Positions 16,620 through 25,052 of a DNA stretch of 32,711 bases are shown here, in pieces. The stretch's first letter is position 1. Every line of letters starts with the position of its first letter. A program made the position numbers and the translations under genes. Under the pieces are notes generated by a model that saw nothing but the letters and a program-made list of their open reading frames with translations, did no database searches and was not told where the DNA came from. The DNA is from Companilactobacillus suantsaicola (lineage in GTDB: Bacteria > Bacillota > Bacilli > Lactobacillales > Lactobacillaceae). The stretch covers positions 1-32,711 of the forward strand of contig NZ_RKLY01000030.1 of assembly GCF_004745525.1 (NCBI RefSeq), in the 5' to 3' direction.

Positions 16620-18008
16620 TTATTTATCTAAATATTTAAAAACTTGTTGACCAGCTTGACGACCAAAGACAACTGTTTCAGCAATCGAATTTCCACCGAT
16701 ACGATTATTTCCATGTAAACCACCAGCCACTTCTCCGGCCGCAAATAAACCTTTGATAACATTATTTTTTTCATTTAACACTTGAGTTTTATTGTTAATT
16801 GCAACGCCACCCATTGTGTAATGAACTGCTGGCGCGATGTGAATTGCATAAAACGGACCAGTTTTGATACCACGTTCCATTCCAGTAGTTCGTTTGAAGT
16901 CAACATCGGCTTTTTTATCCACCGCAAAGTTCCATTTATCCACCGTCATTTGTAAGGTTTGTGGATCAACTTTAATTTCTTCGGCTAATTCTAACAAGTT
17001 TTGCCCAGTCTTAACTAACCCAATATGATCATAAAATTCAATAGCCTTTACCCGTTGACGGATTTTGCTATCAAAAATCAAAAAGGCTCCGGTACCACCT
17101 AGATCATCAATTGCCTTAGTAACATTTTTTCTAGTATCCAACTCGTTGACAAAACGTACTGCCGAGTTATTGACCAAAATAGCCCCTTCACCACGAACAG
17201 CTTCACCAATCAAATAGGCATGTGGCGTGTCCTGTTGCACAGTTGGATGAACTTGAACTTGATCCATATCAACCAATTTAGCACCAACTTTTTGTGCTAA
17301 TTCAATCCCATCACCCGTCGCACCTGGTTGGTTAGTCGTGCGTAGTTTCAACAGATCCGAACGATATTTAGCTAGTAGGTCCTTGCCAGCGCCAAATCCG
17401 CCTGTCGCCAGAATCACAGCATCACTATGGATAATAATTTCTTGTTCTGCAAAAGCTTTGACCCCAGTAACTTTCCCATTTTTCATCAATAATTCATCAA
17501 CTTTGATTTTATCAAAAACAGGAATCTCATCTTTGGCAACTAACTTCAACAATTCAGTGATCAAGAAACCACCAATTGGCGCCATTGAACTGGGACGATG
17601 AGTCCGCATAACTTTCATGCCCCCGGTAATTGTTAAATCATCAAGGTGAATATCATGCTGAGCCAACCAATCAATGGCTAAAGCCCCGTGTTCTGTGAAA
17701 AACTTCAATAATTCAGGATTATTTTTCTTACCACCACCAAGATAAGTTTCATCATAAAACTCTTGAAAACTATCAACAATATGATGATTCAATTGAACAA
17801 AAGTTTCGGCCGCATTCATTCCTGAAGAAGCCCGCGTCGTATTACCACCTAATTTATCCATTTTCTCCAAAATCACTGGTGACAGTCCTAATTCATAAGC
17901 TTGAATAGCACTCGTCAAACCAGTGGCCCCAGAGCCAATGATAATCACATCATATTTTTCTTTTAATTGATCTAACTTTGTTGGTGTAAAAATAAATTTC
18001 TTCGCCAT
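16620..18008 (-). CDS. Soluble fumarate reductase flavoprotein (flavocytochrome c family)
   Basis: A 462-residue FAD enzyme likely to reduce fumarate to succinate. The Rossmann motif GSGATG is at 25-30, with the ribose-binding E48. The segments EAVRGEGAILVN, HYTMGGVAIN and GNNRIGGNSIAE are conserved substrate- and FAD-binding parts of the fumarate reductase/succinate dehydrogenase flavoprotein family. There is no signal peptide, haem motif or N-terminal FMN-binding domain, so the electron donor is unknown. The ATG at 18008 is chosen for its GAGGAG site; a TTG at 18023 would include that site. It follows the fumarase stop after one base, so the pair would turn malate into succinate. Confidence 0.88.
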   Translation of the reverse strand: MAKKFIFTPTKLDQLKEKYDVIIIGSGATGLTSAIQAYELGLSPVILEKMDKLGGNTTRASSGMNAAETFVQLNHHIVDSFQEFYDETYLGGGKKNNPELLKFFTEHGALAIDWLAQHDIHLDDLTITGGMKVMRTHRPSSMAPIGGFLITELLKLVAKDEIPVFDKIKVDELLMKNGKVTGVKAFAEQEIIIHSDAVILATGGFGAGKDLLAKYRSDLLKLRTTNQPGATGDGIELAQKVGAKLVDMDQVQVHPTVQQDTPHAYLIGEAVRGEGAILVNNSAVRFVNELDTRKNVTKAIDDLGGTGAFLIFDSKIRQRVKAIEFYDHIGLVKTGQNLLELAEEIKVDPQTLQMTVDKWNFAVDKKADVDFKRTTGMERGIKTGPFYAIHIAPAVHYTMGGVAINNKTQVLNEKNNVIKGLFAAGEVAGGLHGNNRIGGNSIAETVVFGRQAGQQVFKYLDK

Positions 18009-18009
18009 T

Positions 18010-19395
18010 TTATTTCTCCTCAATATTTGTCATATCAATTGGTACGACCCATTGGTCAAATTGCTCAGCCGTTACAAAACCTGATTTAACTGCCGCAACT
18101 TTTAAAGTTGTGCCATCACGTTGAGCGAGTTGAGCAATCTCAGCACTTGCGTGATAGCCGATGTGTGGTGACAAAGCGGTAACCGTCATCAATGATTGGT
18201 CGACTAACTGGGTCATTCGTTTTTCATTAACAGTTAAGCCAGCAATCATTTTGTCCGAAAATCCTAAAATTGTGCCACTCAATAACTCAGCTGATTCCAA
18301 AAAGGCACTGATCAAAACTGGTTTATAAACATTCATTTCAAAATTTCCTTGGCTAGAAGCAACATTGACCACGACATCATTACCCATCACACGAACTGCT
18401 GCCATAGTGATTGCTTCGGCTTGAGTCGGATTAACTTTTCCTGGCATAATCGATGAACCAGGTTCGTTAGCAGGAATATTCAATTCACCATAGCCAGATC
18501 TAGGACCACTAGCTAAAAACCTTACATCATTGGCAATTTTCATTAAATCACTAGCTAGAGTTTTAATGGCTCCATGAACAACATTCAAGCCAGAATGAGC
18601 AGCCAATCCATAAAATTTATTAGTCTTAGCAGTAAATTCATGTTGATAAACTGTGGTCATTTTGTCGGCAATTGTATCTGCAAAACCAGGAGCGGCATTC
18701 AATCCCGTTCCCACAGCAGTCCCACCAATGGCTAATTCACTTAATGTCGGATTTAGTTTCTGTAGAAAAGCTAAGTCATGCTCCAACATGCTGACCCAGC
18801 CACTGACCTCTTGGCCAAAAGTTAATGGCGTGGCATCTTGTAAATGTGTGCGACCAATTTTAACAACTTGCCAGTATTTTGCTTGCTTTTGTTTCAATTC
18901 AGAAATCAAGTGTTCTAAAGCTTTTTCCAGTTTATCCACCGCTAAAGCAGCCGTGATGTTCATTGCCGTTGGAAAAATATCATTAGAACTTTGACCGAGA
19001 TTGACATCATCGTTAGGCAAAATTTCTAATTCAGGATTAATTTTTTGAGCAACGTGTGCGACGACTTCGTTAACATTCATATTCGTTTGCGTTCCTGAAC
19101 CCGTTTGATAAATTACTAATGGGAAGTCTTTTCTTAAATCCTCATCACGCAATTTCAATAGTTGATCAATACTTTGGACGATCAAATCAGATTTCTCAAG
19201 ACTGAGTGCGCCGGCCTGCTTATTAGCAATAGCAGCGGCTTTTTTAATTTGTAAAAGTGCTTTGATAATTTCCAAAGGCATCTTTTCACCGGTCGAAAAA
19301 TTATTGCGACTTCGTTGTGTCTGCGCCCCCCAGAGTGCATCTACCGGGATTTTTACAGCTCCCAAGGTATCTTCTTCAATTCGATAATCTGACAT
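18010..19395 (-). CDS. fumC: Class II fumarate hydratase
   Basis: A 461-residue iron-independent fumarase (fumarate + water to malate, reversible). The family signature GSSIMPGKVNPTQ is intact, as are the TGSGTQTNMNVNEV and GRTHLQDATPLTFGQE segments that build the active site of the tetramer. The ATG at 19395 has GGAGG at correct distance; an upstream TTG would overlap it. In the direction malate to fumarate it feeds the adjacent fumarate reductase. Aspartase shares the fold, but the overall pattern and the partner gene favour fumarase. Confidence 0.93.
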   Translation of the reverse strand: MSDYRIEEDTLGAVKIPVDALWGAQTQRSRNNFSTGEKMPLEIIKALLQIKKAAAIANKQAGALSLEKSDLIVQSIDQLLKLRDEDLRKDFPLVIYQTGSGTQTNMNVNEVVAHVAQKINPELEILPNDDVNLGQSSNDIFPTAMNITAALAVDKLEKALEHLISELKQKQAKYWQVVKIGRTHLQDATPLTFGQEVSGWVSMLEHDLAFLQKLNPTLSELAIGGTAVGTGLNAAPGFADTIADKMTTVYQHEFTAKTNKFYGLAAHSGLNVVHGAIKTLASDLMKIANDVRFLASGPRSGYGELNIPANEPGSSIMPGKVNPTQAEAITMAAVRVMGNDVVVNVASSQGNFEMNVYKPVLISAFLESAELLSGTILGFSDKMIAGLTVNEKRMTQLVDQSLMTVTALSPHIGYHASAEIAQLAQRDGTTLKVAAVKSGFVTAEQFDQWVVPIDMTNIEEK

Positions 19396-19426
19396 AATTT
19401 TCCTCCAAATCAAAATGGTTAGTTTA

Positions 19427-19455
19427 ATTATAGCGGACTAAATCTTTTCAAACAA
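19427..19455 (-). promoter_or_regulatory. Promoter of the fumarase-fumarate reductase operon
   Basis: On the minus strand, TTGTTT (19450-19455), a 17-bp spacer and a perfect TATAAT (19427-19432), 32 bp before the fumC start. Confidence 0.7.
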
Positions 19456-19533
19456 AGAGTTTGGAACATAACTATTTTTATCTCTAAAGTATCAGCATAT
19501 ATACGGAACAGGAGATGGTAATTTTTCTTAAAA

Positions 19534-19575
19534 AAATAGATCAAGGCATCAAAAAACGATTACCTTGATCTATTT
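19534..19575 (-). terminator. Terminator after the YfcC-type carrier gene
   Basis: A 13-bp perfect stem, AAATAGATCAAGG (19534-19546) with CCTTGATCTATTT (19563-19575). On the minus strand it is followed by a T-run. A second small hairpin, ACAAGCC-A-GGCTTGT (19617-19631), stands between it and the stop codon. Confidence 0.85.
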
Positions 19576-19639
19576 ACTTTATTTTTATGTTTTGCACTCT
19601 AACTGAAACGAGTTGCACAAGCCAGGCTTGTTTCACTCT

Positions 19640-21169
19640 CTAAAGTAAAACACCAACACTTAAAAATACTAAAATTAGGACAACTATCATAACTAATAGT
19701 TTCGTCACAAATTTGATCCACTTATCAAAGCCGACATTTACCATCGACAGTGAGACTAGGATAAGTCCCGTCGGTGCAATCAAACCAATCAAACCTTGAC
19801 CCCAGTTGTAGGCATTAATAATCAAGGCCCGGTCGATTCCAACCACATCAGCAAGTGGCGCCATAATTGGCATTGAAAGTACCGCTAAACCTGATGATGA
19901 TTGAATGAAGAATCCTAACACGATGTAGACGAAGAACAGTACACAGATGAACAATACGCTATTCATCCCACTGATCTTGTCACTAAAGTAATTCATGATC
20001 GTATCGCTGACGAAACTCTTTTCCATCACGATACCAACAGATCTTGCTAAACCAACTGTCAAAGCAACCCCGAGTAAGTCTCTAGCTCCGTTAACAAAAC
20101 TATCAACGAACTTAGACTCTGATAAGCCGGCAATGAAAATCAGAATATACGTTACGGCTAAAAAGACGACCGCAATTTCCGTGAAGTACCAGCCTAATTG
20201 TTGAACACCATAAATCATGACCACAAAGCCAATTGCAAAAACAATCAGTGAGAGTTTTTGACGCATTGAGAAATCACTCTTGGTCGATAGATCCATATTT
20301 CCTAGGAAACGGTCCTTATCTTCTTGAGCTTGGTCAGCAACTAATGATTTGGAAGGATCCTTACGAACTTTTTCAGCATAATGAATCGTATAAATAATTG
20401 AGATACCAACGGCCGCACACCACATTAAGACTCTCATTGGCAAGCCATCAGTAAAGTTGATTCCGGCAGCGTTGGAAGCAATAACCGTTGAGAACGGATT
20501 GATAGTCGAACTCATCGACCCGATTGCCGTTCCTAAGTACACTGCCGCGACTGCCGTCAAGGTATCATACCCCGCCAGCAAGAAGATTGGAATCAAAATT
20601 GGATAAAAGGCGATTGTTTCCTCAGCTAAGCCAAAGGTCGTTCCACCTAAAGCAATCAGTGAGGTAACGATCACGATCAACCATTTTTGTTTTCCTTTCA
20701 ATTTCTCAGACAGGCGCATCATCCCTGAGTCCATTGCCCCGGTGGCGTTAACAATTCCGATAACTCCTCCGAGAATTAAAACAAAGACGATGATGTCAAC
20801 ACTGTCCACAATTCCTTGAACTTGTGAAGTTAAGAACTGATTGATTGTTCCTAATACTCCACGTTTTGGTTTTTTGATTTGGTGATAGGTATTCGGAATC
20901 GCAGCTGGGCGATAAATCGTACCATCTTTAAACTTTGAGACCTTGATCTTAATTTTATATTTATCAAGGGTCTTTTGTGTCGCACTTTCTTTTTTCGTCT
21001 TACCAGATGCTTCAGTAATGACGAACTTATCAGCTCCTGAGTCATATTCCAAAGTACTGTACTTACCTGATGGAATAAAGAACGTCAGAGCTTGAACTAA
21101 AATTAGAACAATAACGATAACAGTATACGCAGACGGAAAACTATGTTTTTTCTTCTTCGTACCAGCCAT
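19640..21169 (-). CDS. YfcC/DcuC-family membrane carrier
   Basis: A 509-residue transporter with about 12 spans in the C4-dicarboxylate carrier-like YfcC/DcuC group. After the first span (about 14-33) there is an 85-residue Lys-rich hydrophilic loop, usual for YfcC proteins. The GGTTFGLAEETIAFYPI and GSMSSTINPFSTVIAS segments resemble paired re-entrant ion/substrate loops. The substrate is not readable from sequence, and some relatives carry amino acids or peptides. Its position before fumC suggests malate, fumarate or succinate (inference). The ATG has AGAGGGGA upstream. A promoter with an overlapping cre-like site lies just before it. Confidence 0.8.
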   Translation of the reverse strand: MAGTKKKKHSFPSAYTVIVIVLILVQALTFFIPSGKYSTLEYDSGADKFVITEASGKTKKESATQKTLDKYKIKIKVSKFKDGTIYRPAAIPNTYHQIKKPKRGVLGTINQFLTSQVQGIVDSVDIIVFVLILGGVIGIVNATGAMDSGMMRLSEKLKGKQKWLIVIVTSLIALGGTTFGLAEETIAFYPILIPIFLLAGYDTLTAVAAVYLGTAIGSMSSTINPFSTVIASNAAGINFTDGLPMRVLMWCAAVGISIIYTIHYAEKVRKDPSKSLVADQAQEDKDRFLGNMDLSTKSDFSMRQKLSLIVFAIGFVVMIYGVQQLGWYFTEIAVVFLAVTYILIFIAGLSESKFVDSFVNGARDLLGVALTVGLARSVGIVMEKSFVSDTIMNYFSDKISGMNSVLFICVLFFVYIVLGFFIQSSSGLAVLSMPIMAPLADVVGIDRALIINAYNWGQGLIGLIAPTGLILVSLSMVNVGFDKWIKFVTKLLVMIVVLILVFLSVGVLL

Positions 21170-21212
21170 GTCTGTCCCCTCTCTTTCCCATTATTAAGTG
21201 TTTTACTAATTT

Positions 21213-21240
21213 ATTATATCAGAGAAAGAAAGCGTTTACT
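21213..21240 (-). promoter_or_regulatory. -10 and cre-like site of the YfcC-type carrier gene
   Basis: Minus-strand TATAAT at 21213-21218. Just upstream, AGAAAGCGTTTACT (21227-21240) matches the cre consensus at 12 of 14 positions, with the two end bases off, and covers the -35 region. Catabolite repression is predicted. Confidence 0.5.
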
Positions 21241-21258
21241 GTTAACTAAAGTATTTTT

Positions 21259-21366
21259 CTAATTTTTCTTCTTACTATCCTTGATTGCTCTCAAGGCGCG
21301 CTTACGAGTCTTCAAATTAGGACTCTTCAAGTTACGATAGGCAGTTGCCAAATTCATTTTTTCCAT
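21259..21366 (-). CDS. 35-residue basic protein coupled to rpsN
   Basis: A small ORF starting 4 bp after the rpsN stop and ending in TAG. It encodes 35 residues, about a third Lys or Arg, beginning MEKMNLATAYRNLKSPN and ending with a Lys-rich tail. There is no strong ribosome site of its own, so translation probably depends on coupling to rpsN; an inner ATG at 21357 is an alternative start. From memory, proteins of this size and pattern are annotated as putative metal homeostasis protein in Lactobacillaceae; I could not check this. It is amphipathic and basic, so it may bind RNA or the ribosome (inference). Confidence 0.6.
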   Translation of the reverse strand: MEKMNLATAYRNLKSPNLKTRKRALRAIKDSKKKN

Positions 21367-21370
21367 TATT

Positions 21371-21640
21371 TTACCAACTAGCTTTCTTGACACCTGGAAT
21401 TTGACCAGCATGTGCGAGTTTTCTGAAGTTCAAACGTGACATACCAAATTTACGCATGTAAGCATGAGGACGACCGTCAAGTGAATCACGGTTCTTTAAT
21501 CTAACTGGACTAGAGTCTCTAGGCAGCTTTGAAAGTGCGATGTAGTCACCCTTTGCTTTCAATTCTTTACGTAATTTAGCGTAACGAGCTATTAACTCTT
21601 CTTGACGCTTGTTTTTTTCAATCTTTGATTTCTTTGCCAT
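21371..21640 (-). CDS. rpsN: 30S ribosomal protein S14, zinc-independent type
   Basis: An 89-residue S14 protein of the small ribosomal subunit. The C-terminal half shows the S14 core: [46 protein letters not shown]. It has no cysteine at all, so it is the long C-minus form without the zinc ribbon of the short paralogue. In Bacillus such a copy (YhzA) replaces the zinc form in zinc starvation under Zur control. Its place outside a ribosomal protein operon, next to a carrier gene, fits a conditionally expressed paralogue. GAGG stands upstream of the ATG. I saw no convincing Zur box. Confidence 0.9.
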   Translation of the reverse strand: MAKKSKIEKNKRQEELIARYAKLRKELKAKGDYIALSKLPRDSSPVRLKNRDSLDGRPHAYMRKFGMSRLNFRKLAHAGQIPGVKKASW

Positions 21641-21784
21641 AATATAGCCTCTTTAATAAAAATTTATAATGCTGTTTTATTTCATCGTCACAAATGATAA
21701 TTTTTACCGTTTACATACTAAATAAAATTTACAAGAAAGTCAACAATTTAGTTTTTTGGCATAAAAATATTTTTTCTAAACTAG

Positions 21785-21844
21785 TTGACAATGTTTCGGT
21801 ACCGAACTATAATTCATTTCATAAATAAAGTTCGGCACCGAAAC
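21785..21844 (+). promoter_or_regulatory. marR promoter with two palindromic operators
   Basis: A perfect promoter: TTGACA (21785-21790), 17-bp spacer, TATAAT (21808-21813). The spacer holds the palindrome TTCGGTACCGAA (21795-21806). A second copy, TTCGGCACCGAA (21831-21842), lies 36 bp further on, between the transcription start and the gene. This is a textbook arrangement for autorepression by the MarR protein encoded next. Confidence 0.88.
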
Positions 21845-21872
21845 AATTAAAAATGAAATGAGGAATTTAATT

Positions 21873-22523
21873 ATGAGTCAAATTACCGATGATTTAATGA
21901 AACAATTACGTTATATCAGTGAAGCCGCTAACTACTTCATGAGCCAAAAGAAACAAAAACTAACTGGCCAACAACGAGTTCTAGCTGTCCTACAGTTAGA
22001 AGATGGTCTAACTCAAAACTATTTAACTAATATTTTGGATCTACGTCCAAGTTCAGTCGCTGAGTTAATGAAGAAGATGGAAACAAAGAACTTGATCACG
22101 CGCCAAGAAGACCCTAACGACAAGCGAAGCAAATTAGTTTACTTAACTGAATTAGGGAAAAAACAGGCACTTGAGAATGCGGCTTTAAAAAATGCCAGTT
22201 ATAGTGAAAAATTCTTAGCTGGCTTAAACGATGAAGAAAAAACTCAATTTAGCCAATACTTACAAAAAATTTCCGACGGATGGGACGATGACTTCAAACA
22301 AAACGCTGACAAATTTGTCGACCCGACCGACCGTTTCAAAGCCATGATGCAAATGCGTAACCAAATGATGCATGCCGATCACGACTTATCCCCTGAAGAA
22401 ATTGCTCAAATGCGCCGTGATATGCGCGAAAATATGCATGGCATGCCCTTTGGTTGTTCCCCACGCAGATCCAATCACCACAACGATTTCCGTCGTGATT
22501 TCAGATTCGGAAATGGTTTTTAA
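21873..22523 (+). CDS. MarR-family repressor with Met/His-rich C-terminal extension
   Basis: A 216-residue transcriptional repressor. The winged-helix domain (about 25-105) shows the MarR pattern: TGQQRVLAVLQLEDGLTQNYL, a recognition helix near RPSSVAELMKKM and the wing DPNDKRSKLVYLT. After the dimerisation helices comes an unusual tail of about 65 residues with nine Met, five His, one Cys and many Arg. The ATG at 21873 has GAGGA with 8-bp spacing; an ATG at 21858 overlaps that site and is rejected. It probably represses itself and the ABC exporter 17 bp downstream through the two TTCGG-CCGAA operators. Confidence 0.9.
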   Translation: MSQITDDLMKQLRYISEAANYFMSQKKQKLTGQQRVLAVLQLEDGLTQNYLTNILDLRPSSVAELMKKMETKNLITRQEDPNDKRSKLVYLTELGKKQALENAALKNASYSEKFLAGLNDEEKTQFSQYLQKISDGWDDDFKQNADKFVDPTDRFKAMMQMRNQMMHADHDLSPEEIAQMRRDMRENMHGMPFGCSPRRSNHHNDFRRDFRFGNGF

Positions 22524-22540
22524 AAAACTGAGGTTAGAAT

Positions 22541-24292
22541 ATGCAAAATGATTTAGAAACACCTAAACAAAAAGAAACTTTTAATTTCAAAGATTTCTTA
22601 AAGTTGATCAATAGTGTTAATCCTAAAAAGGCACTGTTTTTCCTCGGAATGTTACTCAGTTTGGTCACCAGTGGTGCTAGTCTGATTGTCCCCCAATTGA
22701 CTAAAAATTTAGTCGATGCCAGCGGACTTTCCAAATTTGATAGTAAAATGTTAATCGTTTTAATCTTGATGTTCATCATTCAATTAGGATTTGGAACGAT
22801 TGGCGGTTTTATTCTCCGTTATGTTGGTGAAAGTTCCGTCAAAACTTTACGTGAAAAGCTCTGGGAACATCTCTTAAAACTCCCCGTCAATTACTTCGAT
22901 GACCACAAATCAGGCGAGAGTTCATCCCGACTAGTTAACGACACTAGTGTCATCAAAGACCTGATCACGGCCCAATTTCCCAACTTCATCACTGGAGCGA
23001 TTCAATTAGTTGGTTCAATGGTTATTTTGTTTTTCATGGACTGGAAAATGGCTTCGTTGATGTTTAGTATTGTCCCCATCGTTGTCTTAATTTTGCTACC
23101 AATTGGTCGGATCATGTCCAAATTGGGACGTAAACTTCAAGCTGCAACTGCAGATTTTAATGCTGACGTCAGCGAAAAATTATCCGAAGTCCGTTTAATC
23201 AAAGCCAGCAATGGTGAAAAATTTGAAAAAGTGACCGGCGGATCTTTCATTGAGAAAATTTTTACAGTTGGTATCAAAGATGCCAAAATTGAGGCTATTC
23301 TGCAGCCAATCATGACTACCGTTATGCTGGGAGTTTTTGTCGGCATTCTAGGTTACGGTGCCATTAGAATCCAACAAGGCACATTAAGTAGTGGTTCTCT
23401 GGTCGCTTTTCTTCTATATTTGTTCAACATCATCACACCGGTAGCTAGCTTTGCGACTTTCTTCTCGCAAGTTCAAAAAGCCATGGGTTCTACACAAAGA
23501 ATTCAAGAAATTCTTCATACCAAACCCGAAGTCAACCGTGGTGAAAAACTCGATGTCGAAGGAAAGACTTTGACGGCTAATAATTTGAATTTCAGTTACG
23601 ACCAGGATCACCAAATTCTGCACGACGTTTCCTTCTCGGCAAAACCTAACACCGTTATCGCCTTTGCCGGTCCTAGTGGTGGCGGCAAATCAACTATCTT
23701 CTCGTTACTAGAACGTTTTTACCAACCAGATAGTGGTCAAATCAATATTGGCGAAACTAATATCGACCAAGTTCAAATTGCCAATTGGCGAAAACAGATT
23801 GGTTACGTTTCCCAAGACAGTGCCGTTTTTGCTGGCTCGATTCGTGACAATTTACAGTATGGATTGTCTGAAAAATTATCCGACGAACAACTTTGGCACG
23901 GTTTAGAACTGGCTTATGCCGACAGTTTCGTCAAAGATTTTCCGGAACAACTCGAAACGCAAATCGGCGAACGTGGCGTTAAATTATCTGGTGGTCAAAA
24001 GCAACGTATCGCCATCGCCCGAGCCTTTTTAAGAGATCCAAAAATTTTGATGTTAGACGAAGCTACCGCAAGTTTGGATTCAGAATCTGAAGAAAAAGTT
24101 CAACGTGCTTTAGATCAGTTGATGATCGGTCGAACTACTCTAGTTATCGCACATCGGCTTTCAACAATCATTGACGCAGATCAAATTTACTTTATCGAAC
24201 ATGGTCAAGTTACTGGTCATGGTACCCATAAAGAGTTAATGCAAAAACACGATTTGTATGCACAATACGTTAATGAACAAATGGTAAACTAA
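22541..24292 (+). CDS. ABC-type multidrug/lipid exporter (BmrA/MsbA-like half transporter)
   Basis: A 583-residue half transporter with a six-helix exporter domain (about 28-315) fused to an ATPase domain. Walker A GPSGGGKST is at 377-385, signature LSGGQKQR at 482-489, Walker B ILMLDE at 502-507 and H-loop AHRLST after it. It is complete and probably works as a homodimer exporting hydrophobic compounds. It lies 17 bp after the marR gene in one operon, the usual context for inducible drug efflux. TGAGGT precedes the ATG. Confidence 0.9.
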   Translation: MQNDLETPKQKETFNFKDFLKLINSVNPKKALFFLGMLLSLVTSGASLIVPQLTKNLVDASGLSKFDSKMLIVLILMFIIQLGFGTIGGFILRYVGESSVKTLREKLWEHLLKLPVNYFDDHKSGESSSRLVNDTSVIKDLITAQFPNFITGAIQLVGSMVILFFMDWKMASLMFSIVPIVVLILLPIGRIMSKLGRKLQAATADFNADVSEKLSEVRLIKASNGEKFEKVTGGSFIEKIFTVGIKDAKIEAILQPIMTTVMLGVFVGILGYGAIRIQQGTLSSGSLVAFLLYLFNIITPVASFATFFSQVQKAMGSTQRIQEILHTKPEVNRGEKLDVEGKTLTANNLNFSYDQDHQILHDVSFSAKPNTVIAFAGPSGGGKSTIFSLLERFYQPDSGQINIGETNIDQVQIANWRKQIGYVSQDSAVFAGSIRDNLQYGLSEKLSDEQLWHGLELAYADSFVKDFPEQLETQIGERGVKLSGGQKQRIAIARAFLRDPKILMLDEATASLDSESEEKVQRALDQLMIGRTTLVIAHRLSTIIDADQIYFIEHGQVTGHGTHKELMQKHDLYAQYVNEQMVN

Positions 24293-24319
24293 CTTTGGGG
24301 TTTGATTGCCGTCCTCCGC

Positions 24320-24457
24320 ACAATCCCTGTGATGAGCTGGAACGCTGCCGGCACAGCTTTGAGCTTTTGCAAAGTACGCAAAATCTCAAAGCTTGGCCTT
24401 ATCCTAAGCGCTAAAGCGCTAAGGATAATTTGGCAGCTGAGTCATCACAGGGATTGT
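24320..24457. repeat. 138-bp nested inverted-repeat element with three-way-junction fold
   Basis: Perfect 16-bp terminal inverted repeats, ACAATCCCTGTGATGA (24320-24335) and its complement (24442-24457). Inside, GCTGCC (24344-24349) pairs with GGCAGC (24432-24437). That closes a junction with two hairpins: 24355-24370 with 24378-24393 (15 pairs, one mismatch) and 24399-24412 with 24415-24428 (13 pairs, one A-A mismatch). It is richer in GC than its surroundings. No ORF and no T-run suit a plain terminator. It looks like a small palindromic repeat or MITE-like element, or a structured RNA. Confidence 0.75.
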
Positions 24458-24573
24458 ACTCCAGACTAAATCCTATTCTTTGCAATTAATAACGTAAATT
24501 TCAAAATGGATAGGATTTCTATTCATAATAAAATCAAAACTATTTGGGTTTTGAATAAATAATTTAATAACAA
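24458..24573. other. AT-rich intergenic stretch without a gene
   Basis: Between the structured element and the next terminator I see only a 9-bp inverted repeat, AAATCCTAT (24468-24476) with ATAGGATTT (24510-24518). I see no ribosome site or credible reading frame. Confidence 0.5.
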
Positions 24574-24640
24574 AAATAACAGCATCTGTTCCTATGTATA
24601 TGTAGTTAAAATTCATGTACATCGGGAATAGATGCTGTTT
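24574..24640 (-). terminator. Long-hairpin terminator after the YisL-like gene
   Basis: AACAGCATCTGTTCC (24578-24592) pairs with GGAATAGATGCTGTT (24625-24639). The loop region can itself pair further. Read on the minus strand, a T-rich tract follows. Confidence 0.8.
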
Positions 24641-24659
24641 TGTATTAAATATTATTTTT

Positions 24660-25016
24660 CTAATGTTGCACAAACGGATACCAGCCGGCTAAGAAGAAGC
24701 CTAATACTGCTACAACTAAGCATAACACTATCACTGTTGCAATCAGTGAATTAGGTAATTTTTTCTGGTCCTTTTTGGCAAAAGTAATTTCTACTAGAGC
24801 GATAAAGGCTAAAGCTACCAAGATTTTTATTATTAATAATGTCGGTTCAACTGACCAAGCTCTAATTCCTAGTTTTATTCCTGTTGCGATAATCACAACA
24901 TAAGCTAGTCGGGTGATCATTTCGTAAATTTTTGTGTGCGTATTGGTAAAGATAGCTAACAAAATCATGATTGCCATTACGATCCACGTTAGTAAATGTG
25001 TCCAAAGCCAAATCAT
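24660..25016 (-). CDS. YisL/DUF1516-family membrane protein
   Basis: A 118-residue membrane protein with four predicted helices (about 2-22, 31-50, 58-78, 90-112). It has the pattern of the DUF1516 (Bacillus YisL) family: a THLLTW start, a KIYEMITRLAYVVIIATG helix and a KILVALAFIALVEI helix. The function of the family is unknown. The ATG at 25016 follows AGGAGG with 7-bp spacing and gives the family's usual length; an upstream ATG at 25043 would include that site. It lies 36 bp after the dehydrogenase gene, probably cotranscribed with it. Confidence 0.8.
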   Translation of the reverse strand: MIWLWTHLLTWIVMAIMILLAIFTNTHTKIYEMITRLAYVVIIATGIKLGIRAWSVEPTLLIIKILVALAFIALVEITFAKKDQKKLPNSLIATVIVLCLVVAVLGFFLAGWYPFVQH

Positions 25017-25052
25017 TTCGATGCCTCCTAAGAAGTCCATCATAACATTGCT

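Noticed and set aside
24320-24457. Structured element as a rho-independent terminator of the ABC exporter operon
   Set aside because: The outer stem is not followed by a T-run on either strand, and the nested stems are far larger than needed.
24473-24673. 66-codon minus-strand frame
   Set aside because: It contains the whole terminator hairpin of the YisL-like gene, has no ribosome site and no recognisable pattern.
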